DNA of 64,000 bases from Viridibacterium sp047600765 (GTDB lineage: Bacteria; Pseudomonadota; Gammaproteobacteria; Burkholderiales; Rhodocyclaceae): the NCBI GenBank assembly GCA_047600765.1, contig JASGKF010000001.1, positions 372,001 to 436,000 on the forward strand, read 5' to 3'. Below are positions 1 through 7,079 of this stretch, one piece after another. The position numbers were made by a program, and so were the translations under genes. Below the pieces are notes generated by a model. That model worked only from the letters and a program-made list of their open reading frames with translations, was not told the origin of the DNA and made no database searches. Positions within the stretch are counted from its first letter, which is position 1. The number at the start of each line of letters is the position of its first letter.

Positions 1-2
1 TT

Positions 3-305
3 ACAGCTATTTCCTTTGCCATCGTTGGCGACTTTGAAGACGCCGTGTATTGCTGGCGCATGCAGTCCGCCAGCTGGATCGACCCCGACGACGGCGTGCT
101 GCTGGCCAGTGGTGCCGGCGCGCTGGGTGTACGCCTTGGCCAGCCCGTGCATCAGAACAACCTGATCATCGAACGGCCGGAAATCGGCACCGGTGATGAA
201 GCAGAGGTCGAATACCTGCAGAGCTTCATCGGCCTCGTGCGACGCGCCCTGGTGCTCTATGCCCTGGTCATGCTGATGATGGGCATCACGCGCCTTGTGA
301 GCTGA
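3..305 (+). CDS. cbiB: Adenosylcobinamide-phosphate synthase CbiB/CobD, C-terminal part
   Basis: The gene enters from the left edge; the frame is open from position 3 and ends at TGA 303-305. The visible residues include the family's C-terminal signature GDFEDAVYCWR, followed by a GVLLASGAGALGVRLG-like stretch and a final hydrophobic helix (LVLYALVMLMMGIT). CbiB is an inner-membrane enzyme that attaches aminopropanol (phosphate) to cobyric acid late in cobalamin synthesis. The N-terminal two thirds are outside the window, so start and operon context cannot be judged. The last 20 bases overlap convergently with miaA. The assignment rests on the C-terminal signature only but is distinctive. Confidence 0.85.
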   Translation, partial: TAISFAIVGDFEDAVYCWRMQSASWIDPDDGVLLASGAGALGVRLGQPVHQNNLIIERPEIGTGDEAEVEYLQSFIGLVRRALVLYALVMLMMGITRLVS

Positions 306-1248
306 ACCCCACTGCCAGCGCAATCACCTGCGTCACGGCATCCGCCGCGAGGCTGTCGACCTCGACGTATTCAGGCCATTTATCACGGAACTGCCGCTGC
401 CAGGTGATCTGCCGCTTGGCCAGCTGGCGCGTGGCAGCAATGCCTTTCTCACGCATGCCGGCGAAGTCATCGCGGCCGTCGATGTAGTCCCACATCTGGC
501 GGTAACCGACGCAGCGCATGGACGTCATGTCCGGCTCCAGTCGATAGCGCTGGCGCAAGCCACGCACCTCGTCCTCGAAGCCCTGTTCCAGCATGCGGTC
601 GAAGCGCTGTGCGATGCGCCCGTGCAACACGGCGCGATCCGACGGCGTCATCGCCACTGCCTTGATGTCCAGCGCCGGCGGTTCAGCCGCCTTCCGCGCG
701 TAACTCTCAGCCAGGGGCCGCCCCGTCAGCAGCACGATTTCCAGCGCGCGCTGGATGCGCTGCGCATCCGTGGCATGCAGGCGCGCGGCCGCATCTGCAT
801 CCAGCGCCGCCAGCCGCGCATGGACGGCTGGCCAGCCGTCCCGCGCCGCCTGCTGCTCGATCTCTTCGCGCAAGCCCGCATCGGCGGACGGCATGTCTGA
901 CAGACCGTCGCGAAGCGCTTTGAAATACAGCATGGTTCCGCCGATAAGAAGGGGAAACCTCCCCCTTGCGTGTACTTCGTGAATTAGTCGCTGGGCATCT
1001 TCTGCGAATCGCGCAGCAGAATAGGCCTCCTCCGGACTCACCACGCCGATCAGGTGATGCGGACAGACCGCCAGCTCCTCAGGTTCTGGCTTGGCCGTGC
1101 CGATATTCATGTCACGAAAAACCAATGCCGAATCGACGCTGATGATTTCGACCGGCATCACGCGCGCCAGTGCCAACGCGGCAGCAGTCTTGCCGCTGGC
1201 TGTGGGGCCCATCAGGAACAGGGCGCGCGGCGGGTGAGGAACATCCAT
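286..1248 (-). CDS. miaA: tRNA dimethylallyltransferase MiaA
   Basis: 320 residues. MiaA transfers the dimethylallyl group from DMAPP to N6 of A37 in tRNAs that read UNN codons. The N-terminus carries the P-loop GPTASGKT, then the DSALVFRDMNIGTAKP stretch (usually DSxQVYRGMDIGTAKP), GGTMLYFKAL and, near the C-terminus, CVGYRQMW and TRQLAKRQITW. All are family signatures. A longer open frame extends upstream, but ATG 1248 gives the usual length and places the P-loop about 15 residues in. That start lies only 9 bp from the divergent TraB/GumN start, so the promoters must overlap the neighbouring genes or the two genes share a very short control region. Its 3' end overlaps cbiB. Confidence 0.95.
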   Translation of the reverse strand: MDVPHPPRALFLMGPTASGKTAAALALARVMPVEIISVDSALVFRDMNIGTAKPEPEELAVCPHHLIGVVSPEEAYSAARFAEDAQRLIHEVHARGRFPLLIGGTMLYFKALRDGLSDMPSADAGLREEIEQQAARDGWPAVHARLAALDADAAARLHATDAQRIQRALEIVLLTGRPLAESYARKAAEPPALDIKAVAMTPSDRAVLHGRIAQRFDRMLEQGFEDEVRGLRQRYRLEPDMTSMRCVGYRQMWDYIDGRDDFAGMREKGIAATRQLAKRQITWQRQFRDKWPEYVEVDSLAADAVTQVIALAVGFSSQGA

Positions 1249-1257
1249 GGGGTGGCT

Positions 1258-2181
1258 ATGAAAACGGTTCTGACAAAGCTTCTGACACCAGTCCTGACAG
1301 GCATGCGGGCAGCACTGCTCATGCTCCTGCCCCTTTTCCTGCCTCTTTCCGCAACCCAGGCAGGCCAGCTGCCGATGTGGGAGGTGCGTGACCCGGTGTC
1401 GGGCGGCACAGTGTATCTGCTCGGCTCCATCCACGTCTGCAAGGCCAGCTGCCTCAACTTCCCGGAGGCCGTTACGCGCCGCTTCCGCGACAGCCAGGCG
1501 CTGGCCGTAGAACTCGACCCCGGCGCACCGCACACCGTGCAGGCCATCCAGAAAGCCATGCTGCTGCCCGACCAGCAATCGCTGTGGCAGCAACTCGACG
1601 GCAACAAGCACGGCGCCCTGCAGTCCGCACTGACGGCCGCCGGCCTGTCACCCGAGGCCGTTGGCCGCGTGCGCCCGCCCATGCTGGCCGCGATGATGTC
1701 GGCCATGGTCTGGGAGAAACTCGGCTACAGCCAGCGCTTCGGCGTCGACCAGTGGTTCATGCAGAACGCACGGGACGCCGGCAAGCCCCTGCGCGAACTG
1801 GAAACCATCGAACAACAGCTCGGCGCCCTGCTCAGCGGCAGCGAGCAGGAGCAGCTGCGTGCCCTCATGCACGATGCAGACACCATCCTCAGCGGTCGCG
1901 CCGAGGCCTACCTGGGCAGGCTCGTCGCGGCCTGGCAAGCAGGCGATCTGGTTGCGCTGGACAGGCTGACGCTGGAGGAATTCGGCGACTATCCCGAGAT
2001 CCACAGCGCCCTGCTGATGCGTCGCAACCGTGACATGGCCGCCAAGGTGGCGAGCTGGCTGCGACAAGGCGAAAAGGTCTTCGTCGTGGTCGGCGCAGCC
2101 CATATCGCCGGCGACCAGAACATTGCAGCCCTGCTGACCGAAGCCGGTTTCGCCACGCGCCAGCTCAGCGATACCGATTGA
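1258..2181 (+). CDS. TraB/GumN family protein, probably exported
   Basis: 307 residues from ATG 1258, or 292 from ATG 1303. The second start puts the hydrophobic stretch LLMLLPLFLPLSATQAG right at the N-terminus, as expected of a signal peptide, so it may be the true one. Family motifs are LLGSIHVCK near residue 50, a central GVDQWFMQNARDAGKP and the C-terminal VVVGAAHIAGDQN. These are the GxxH-type motifs of TraB/PrgY/GumN proteins, proposed to be metal-dependent hydrolases of the tiki fold. Its function is not known in detail. It is transcribed away from miaA and ends at a bidirectional terminator at 2206-2228. Confidence 0.85.
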   Translation: MKTVLTKLLTPVLTGMRAALLMLLPLFLPLSATQAGQLPMWEVRDPVSGGTVYLLGSIHVCKASCLNFPEAVTRRFRDSQALAVELDPGAPHTVQAIQKAMLLPDQQSLWQQLDGNKHGALQSALTAAGLSPEAVGRVRPPMLAAMMSAMVWEKLGYSQRFGVDQWFMQNARDAGKPLRELETIEQQLGALLSGSEQEQLRALMHDADTILSGRAEAYLGRLVAAWQAGDLVALDRLTLEEFGDYPEIHSALLMRRNRDMAAKVASWLRQGEKVFVVVGAAHIAGDQNIAALLTEAGFATRQLSDTD

Positions 2182-2205
2182 GCCGACGCCTACCCGAATT
2201 AAAAA

Positions 2206-2228
2206 GGCCCTGCGATGCAGGGCCTTTT
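2206..2228. terminator. Bidirectional rho-independent terminator
   Basis: An 8-bp perfect stem GGCCCTGC/GCAGGGCC with loop GAT is flanked by A-run and T-run (AAAAA before, TTTT after). It therefore serves both the plus-strand TraB/GumN gene and the minus-strand TRAP binding protein. Confidence 0.85.
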
Positions 2229-2246
2229 CTTTTGCGGCGTGCCGGA

Positions 2247-3338
2247 TCAGCGACGCGACGACTGGATGCTATGCACGAAGTCGTCGAAGCTCTTCTCGGC
2301 GACGCGGAACCACAGCAGTTCATCGTCGCGGAATTTCTTCCACTGATCGTAGATCTTCTTCCACTTCGGATTCTTGGCCGAGTACTCGTCGTAGAGCGTG
2401 AACGCGGCCTTGCTCGCTGCGGTCATGATCTCCTTGGAGAACGGACGCAGCTGGGTGCCGGCAGCCACCAGGCGGCGCAGCGCGTTGACGTTCTTGACGT
2501 CGTAGCGCGCCTGCATCTCGAGGTGGGCATAGGCGCAGGCATCTTCCAGAGCCTGCTGGTATTCCTTCGGCAGCTCCTGGTACTTCTTCTGGTTCACGTA
2601 CAGCGACAGCTGCGCACTGCCTTCCCAGAAGCCCGGGTAGTAGTAGTACTTGGCGACCTTGTTGAAGCCCAGCTTCTCGTCGTCGTACGGGCCCACCCAC
2701 TCGGTCGCATCGATGGTGCCTTTTTCCAGCGCCGGGTAGATGTCACCGCCAGCGATCTGCTGCGGCACCACGCCCAGCTTGGCCAGCACCGGGCCACCCA
2801 GGCCGCCGATACGCATCTTGAGACCTTCGAGGTCCTTCAGCGTCTTCACTTCCTTGCGATACCAGCCACCCATCTGCGTACCGGTGTTGCCGCAGGGAAT
2901 GTTGTGGATGTTGTAGTCCTTGAAGAACTCGCGCAGCAGGTCCATACCGCCGCCTTCCCACAGCCAGGCGTTCTGCTGGCGGCTGTTGAGGCCGAACGGG
3001 ATGGCTGCGTCAAAGGCGAATGTCGGATCCTTGCCGATGAAGTAGTAGCCCGCCGTGTGGCAGCAATCCACCGTGCCGTCCTTGACGGCATCCACGACGC
3101 CCAGCGCCGGCACCACTTCGCCCGCAGCGAAGATCTGGATTTCGAACTTGCCACCCGTGGCCGTCTTGACGTGTTGTGCCACCACTTCGGCTGCGCCGAA
3201 GATCGTGTCGAGACTCTTGGGGAAACTGGACGCCAGACGCCACTTGATCGTGGGAGCGGTCTGGGCCACGGCCGGAGCAGCCACCGCACCTGCGGCGAGT
3301 CCGACGCTTGCCTTCTTCAGAAATGAACGACGTTCCAC
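2247..3338 (-). CDS. TRAP transporter substrate-binding protein (DctP family, TakP-like)
   Basis: 363 residues from GTG 3338. A longer frame starts at ATG 3377, but the GTG is preceded by a very strong ribosome site GAGGAGG (3347-3353) with 8-nt spacing, which lies inside that longer frame. The N-terminus ERRSFLKKASVGLAAG resembles a twin-arginine signal (RRSFLKK), followed by a hydrophobic stretch and AVAQTA. The mature part shows DctP-family features: KWRLASSFPKSLDTI, AGGDIYPALEKGTIDATEW and YYPGFWEGSAQLS. Relatives bind 2-oxoacids, lactate or other carboxylates in the periplasm. No DctQ or DctM membrane subunits are encoded nearby, so it is an orphan binding protein here. Confidence 0.92.
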   Translation of the reverse strand: MERRSFLKKASVGLAAGAVAAPAVAQTAPTIKWRLASSFPKSLDTIFGAAEVVAQHVKTATGGKFEIQIFAAGEVVPALGVVDAVKDGTVDCCHTAGYYFIGKDPTFAFDAAIPFGLNSRQQNAWLWEGGGMDLLREFFKDYNIHNIPCGNTGTQMGGWYRKEVKTLKDLEGLKMRIGGLGGPVLAKLGVVPQQIAGGDIYPALEKGTIDATEWVGPYDDEKLGFNKVAKYYYYPGFWEGSAQLSLYVNQKKYQELPKEYQQALEDACAYAHLEMQARYDVKNVNALRRLVAAGTQLRPFSKEIMTAASKAAFTLYDEYSAKNPKWKKIYDQWKKFRDDELLWFRVAEKSFDDFVHSIQSSRR

Positions 3339-3455
3339 TTGTCTTGCCTCCTCTTGGTGATCTGCATTCAACGACAACCGCTGGCGAGTATAGGAACAAA
3401 CGCCCGCCAGCCACTCGCGGGTTAACCCGCAAGAAGCCTTGGAAAGACGCCGGTC

Positions 3456-4814
3456 TCAGCCCCCGGCGACGGTCATGCCTTCGACGCGCAGGGACGGCAC
3501 TTGCCGACCACCGCGAACCACCACGTCGTTACCCAGCTCGGTGATCTGCCTGAACATGTCACGCAGATTGCCGGCGATGGTGATCTCCTGCACCGGGTAC
3601 TGGATCACGCCGTTCTCGATCCAGTAGCCGGCCGCACCGCGCGAATAGTCGCCGGTCACGTAATTCACGCCCTGCCCCAGCAGCTCGGTCACCAGCAGGC
3701 CGCGCGACACGCCGGCAATCAACTGATCCAGGCTCTTGCTGCCCGGCGCCACGATCAGGTTGTGCGCGCCACCCGCGTTGCCGGTGGTCTGCATGCCCAG
3801 CTTGCGCGCCGAATAGCTGCCGAGGAAATAACCCTGCAGCACGCCATCCTTCACCACCTCGCGCATCGCGGTCGCCACACCTTCGTCATCGAACGGCGTG
3901 CTCGCCTGTGCGCCGACCAGGTGCGGATCCTCGACGATGGAAATATGCGGCGCAAAAATCTGCTCGCCCAAAGCATCGAGCAGGAAAGACGAACGACGGT
4001 AAAGGCTGCCACCGCTGGCTGCCTGCACGAAGCTGCCGATCAGCCCACAAGCCAGCGGCGCTTCGAAGATGACCGGCACGCTAGCCGTCGGCACACGACG
4101 CGCACCCAGTCGCGACAGGGCGCGCCGCGCTGCATAGTCGCCAATCTCGGCCGGCGCTGCCAGGCGTGCCGCATCGCGACGCGAGCTGTACCAGTCATCG
4201 CGCTGCATGTCTTCGCCTTCACCGGCAATCACCGAGCAGGAAATCGCGTGACGCGAGCTCGAAAAACCATCCATGAAGCCAGCCGAATTGGCCGAAATGA
4301 AATGCGACTCCTGGCGCGACACGGTCGCCCCTTCGGAGTTCTTGATCAGCGGGCTCACCGCAAACGCAGCCGCCTCACAATCGCGCGCCAGTGAAGTGGC
4401 CTCTTCGATCGACACCGACCACGGATGATGCAGGCTCATGTCGCGTGCAACGCTCTGCGCGCCACGCCACAGACGTTCCGGGTCCGCCAGGCCGGCGCAG
4501 GCATCTTCGGCCGTGAAGCTGGCAATCGACAGTGCTGCATCGACGGCGGCACGGATCGCCGTGCGCGAGAAGTCCGACGAGCTCGCATGGCCCTTGCGCT
4601 GGCCGAGATAGACCGTGACGCCCAGACCCTTGTCACGGTTGTACTCGATGGTCTCCACCTCGCCACGCCGCACCGACACGGAATTGCCGAAACCTTCCGA
4701 CACGTCGGTTTCACAGGCACTGGCGCCGCGACTACGGGCGTAATCCAGCACATCGCTGGCAATTTCTTCGAGCTGTTGGCGGCTGAAACCAAATCCTTCT
4801 GTGTCGCGTGGCAT
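3456..4814 (-). CDS. pmbA: Metalloprotease PmbA/TldE
   Basis: 452 residues, the normal family length, from ATG 4814. TldD-TldE is a cytosolic protease pair that processes unstructured peptides (microcin B17 and the CcdA antitoxin in Escherichia coli). TldE/PmbA is the partner lacking the HExxH metal site, and no HExxH is seen here. Visible signatures are the N-terminal YNRDKGLGVTVYLGQRKGHAS region, LIVAPG, LLVTELLGQGVNYVTGDYSRGA and the C-terminal GNLRDMF. The partner gene tldD is not in the window. The gene is divergent from yjgA, a common arrangement in proteobacteria. Confidence 0.95.
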   Translation of the reverse strand: MPRDTEGFGFSRQQLEEIASDVLDYARSRGASACETDVSEGFGNSVSVRRGEVETIEYNRDKGLGVTVYLGQRKGHASSSDFSRTAIRAAVDAALSIASFTAEDACAGLADPERLWRGAQSVARDMSLHHPWSVSIEEATSLARDCEAAAFAVSPLIKNSEGATVSRQESHFISANSAGFMDGFSSSRHAISCSVIAGEGEDMQRDDWYSSRRDAARLAAPAEIGDYAARRALSRLGARRVPTASVPVIFEAPLACGLIGSFVQAASGGSLYRRSSFLLDALGEQIFAPHISIVEDPHLVGAQASTPFDDEGVATAMREVVKDGVLQGYFLGSYSARKLGMQTTGNAGGAHNLIVAPGSKSLDQLIAGVSRGLLVTELLGQGVNYVTGDYSRGAAGYWIENGVIQYPVQEITIAGNLRDMFRQITELGNDVVVRGGRQVPSLRVEGMTVAGG

Positions 4815-4843
4815 CGTCTCGGGGTCAGGGAATGAGCAAGGGC

Positions 4844-4849
4844 TATAAT
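4844..4849 (+). promoter_or_regulatory. Candidate -10 box for yjgA-mog
   Basis: A perfect TATAAT lies about 58 bp before the yjgA ATG. No convincing -35 hexamer is visible 16-18 bp upstream, so this is only a candidate. Confidence 0.35.
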
Positions 4850-4906
4850 TAGACCCCAATTCACGACTCCCTGCGCGGTTTGGCCACGACTGGCCACGCG
4901 CCTGCC

Positions 4907-5470
4907 ATGCAAGAAAAAACCAAACCCGAATACGACGGCCCCAGCAAATCGCAGCGCAAGCGCGACATGCACTCCCTCCAGGCACTGGGCGAAGAACTGG
5001 TCAAGCTGAGCGGCGAACGCCTCGCCAAGATCGACATCGACGAGCGCCTGCGCGAAGCCATCCGCGACGCCCACCGCATGCAGCCCCGCACCGAAGAATT
5101 CCGCCGCCAGATGCAGTTCATCGGCAGACTCATGCGCGACGCTGAAACCGGCCCGATCCGCGCTGCACTCGATGCAGTCAACGGCAAATCACGTGCCGAA
5201 ACAGCACGCATGCATCGCCTCGAAGCCCTCCGCGAGCGCTTCCTCGAAGACGAACAGGTTGCCAGCGAAATCGCCACCCAGTACCCGGGCGCCGACCTGC
5301 AGCACCTGCGCCAGCTGCGCCGCAACGCCCTCAAGGAACGCGAACAGAATCGCCCACCACGTGCCTTCCGCGAGCTGTTCAAGCTACTACGTGAACTCGA
5401 TACGGCCGGCAAAGAAGAAAGCACTGCCCCGGATGATGCTGACGGCAGCAACGAGGGCGACGATGAGTGA
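4907..5470 (+). CDS. yjgA: Ribosome biogenesis factor YjgA/DarP (DUF615)
   Basis: 187 residues from ATG 4907; an in-frame TTG nine codons upstream is the alternative start. YjgA/DarP associates with late 50S precursors and promotes peptidyl-transferase-centre maturation. The sequence is highly charged and helical, with family stretches GPSKSQRKRDMHSLQALGEE, RRQMQFIGRLMR, EALRERFL and the C-terminal FRELFKLLREL. The acidic tail (DDADGSNEGDDE) is typical. Its stop overlaps the start of mog (ATGAGTGA), so the two are probably translationally coupled. The divergent pmbA neighbour is a conserved context. Confidence 0.92.
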   Translation: MQEKTKPEYDGPSKSQRKRDMHSLQALGEELVKLSGERLAKIDIDERLREAIRDAHRMQPRTEEFRRQMQFIGRLMRDAETGPIRAALDAVNGKSRAETARMHRLEALRERFLEDEQVASEIATQYPGADLQHLRQLRRNALKEREQNRPPRAFRELFKLLRELDTAGKEESTAPDDADGSNEGDDE

Positions 5471-6080
5471 CAGCCTGCCCATTGCGGCCAGTGCCGAGCA
5501 TCCATTCGTCATCGGCATCGTCTCGATCAGCGACCGTGCGTCGCAAGGCATCTATGAAGACAAAGGCATTCCCGCCCTGCGCGACTGGTTCGGCAGCGCC
5601 ATCGCCTCGCCCTGGCGCACAGAAGAACGGTTGATTCCCGACGAACGTCCGATCATCGAAGCCACGCTCATCGCGCTGGCCGACCAGGCGCACTGTCATC
5701 TGATTGTCACAACCGGCGGCACCGGCCCGGCACCGCGCGACGTCACGCCAGAAGCCACCCTGGCCGTCGCGGAGCGCGAAATGCCCGGTTTCGGCGAAGA
5801 GATGCGCCGCATCTCGCGCCACTTCGTGCCGACCGCCATCCTGTCGCGGCAAACGGCCGCCGTACGCGGCAAGTCCTTGATCATCAACCTTCCCGGGCAG
5901 CCCAAGGCTATCCGCGAGACGCTGGAAGGCCTGCGCAACGATGCGGGCGAACTACTGGTCGAGGGCATCTTCAGTGCCGTGCCCTATTGCATCGACCTCA
6001 TCGGCGGTCCCTACATCGAAACCCATGCGGCCGTGAGCAAGGCATTCCGCCCCAAGAGCGCACCTCGCCCCGCGGACTGA
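5463..6080 (+). CDS. mog: Molybdopterin adenylyltransferase MogA
   Basis: 205 residues from an ATG that overlaps the yjgA stop. MogA adenylylates molybdopterin before molybdate insertion by MoeA. Signatures are the N-terminal IGIVSISDRASQGIYEDKG, the nucleotide-binding TTGGTGPAPRDVTPEAT, and LPGQPKAIRETLEG near the C-terminus with CIDLIGGPYIET. A longer open frame reaching upstream to 5172 runs antiparallel in phase through yjgA and is not used. No other molybdenum-cofactor genes are present. Confidence 0.94.
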   Translation: MSDSLPIAASAEHPFVIGIVSISDRASQGIYEDKGIPALRDWFGSAIASPWRTEERLIPDERPIIEATLIALADQAHCHLIVTTGGTGPAPRDVTPEATLAVAEREMPGFGEEMRRISRHFVPTAILSRQTAAVRGKSLIINLPGQPKAIRETLEGLRNDAGELLVEGIFSAVPYCIDLIGGPYIETHAAVSKAFRPKSAPRPAD

Positions 6081-6153
6081 GCGAGCTCAGGAAGACTGTT
6101 GCGCGTTTCACCTGCCCGCACGGGCAGCCAACAAACCACGTGGCAAATAATGC

Positions 6154-6319
6154 TTGCCAATTGCGGGAGAGCGCGCCATAGTCGCGAACACGATTTTCAA
6201 GCAGTAGTTGCGTAGTGCTTTTCTCCAGCGTCATTCACGCTCCGGTTGGCCATCCCCTCTCTTGATTGTCGTTATCGGGTTCGCCCGGCTTCTTTTTGTT
6301 TTTTTAGGACTTATCAAAC
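6154..6319 (+). promoter_or_regulatory. Candidate promoter and long 5' leader of the cold-shock gene
   Basis: TTGCCA (6154-6159) and CATAGT (6177-6182) are spaced 17 bp and could form a sigma-70 promoter. Transcription would then start near 6189 and leave a leader of about 130 nt. Cold-shock genes commonly have long structured leaders. The ribosome site TAGGACT lies just before the ATG, after a T-rich run. Confidence 0.4.
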
Positions 6320-6523
6320 ATGGCAACTGGTACCGTCAAGTGGTTCAACGATTCCAAGGGTTTCGGCTTCATTACTCCTGATGGCGGCGGTGAAGACCTC
6401 TTCGCCCATTTCTCCGCAATTCAGTCCCAAGGTTTCAAGACCCTGGCTGAAAATCAGCGCGTCTCGTTCGACATCACGCAAGGCCCGAAGGGCAAGCAAG
6501 CTTCGAACATCCGCCCGGAGTAA
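6320..6523 (+). CDS. Cold-shock protein, CspA family
   Basis: 67 residues, the standard single cold-shock domain. RNP1 (KGFGFIT) and RNP2 (DLFAHFS) motifs are intact, and the protein begins MATGTVKWFND as in most Csp proteins. It binds single-stranded nucleic acid and acts as an RNA chaperone. The paralogue type cannot be decided from the sequence. It is monocistronic, bounded by a long leader and a strong terminator. Confidence 0.97.
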   Translation: MATGTVKWFNDSKGFGFITPDGGGEDLFAHFSAIQSQGFKTLAENQRVSFDITQGPKGKQASNIRPE

Positions 6524-6542
6524 TCTGAGCGCTTGACGAAGA

Positions 6543-6568
6543 AGCCCGGCACACGCCGGGCTTTTTTT
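6543..6568 (+). terminator. Rho-independent terminator of the cold-shock gene
   Basis: Stem AGCCCGGC/GCCGGGCT with loop ACAC is followed by seven T. Confidence 0.92.
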
Positions 6569-6614
6569 CGCCCTTTTTTCCATAACCGTTCCATTCCTCA
6601 GCAGAATTTCTTCG

Positions 6615-7079
6615 ATGGAGATCAGCGGTCCGCTGCAGAACGTACGTCACGAATGCGAACGCATTCTGCGCAGCCTGCCCGCCTGGTTCGGCATCGAGTC
6701 CGCGCTGCTCGACTATGCGCAGGCAACGGAGCGTCTGCCCACTTTCTGCGCTTTCGCTGAGGGGGCGCTGATCGGCTTCATCAGCCTTGAATGCCTCGAT
6801 GCAAACGAGTGGGAAGTCCATTGCATCGCAGTCCGGGAAGGCCGGCGGGATGGCGGTGTCGGCACCGCGCTGCTCAACATCGCAGAAGCCTGGGCCAGGT
6901 CACAAGGCGCACGCAGCCTGATCGTGAAGACTCTTGCCGACAGCCACCCGAGCCTGGCCTACAAAGCCTCGCGCGCCTTCTACCTGAGCAAGGGCTTTGC
7001 CGCGGAGAAAATCATTCCGGATATCTGGGGCCCTTCGAACCCCTGCCTGCAGATGCGCAAGGAACTCGCTCCGGGCTGA
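6615..7079 (+). CDS. GNAT family N-acetyltransferase
   Basis: 154 residues. The acetyl-CoA-binding motif A is visible as VHCIAVREGRRDGGVGTALL (R-x-x-G-x-G/A type) followed by the helix LNIAEAWARSQGARSL. The C-terminal ASRAFYLSKGFAAEKII matches the FYxKxGF strand-helix of GNAT enzymes. The substrate is unknown. The gene sits alone after the cold-shock terminator and converges with the glucokinase-regulator gene directly at its stop codon. Confidence 0.88.
   Translation: MEISGPLQNVRHECERILRSLPAWFGIESALLDYAQATERLPTFCAFAEGALIGFISLECLDANEWEVHCIAVREGRRDGGVGTALLNIAEAWARSQGARSLIVKTLADSHPSLAYKASRAFYLSKGFAAEKIIPDIWGPSNPCLQMRKELAPG

Noticed and set aside
3417..3430. GCGGGTTAACCCGC palindrome between the TRAP and pmbA genes
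   Set aside because: No T-run on either strand and too short to support an operator call; left unassigned.
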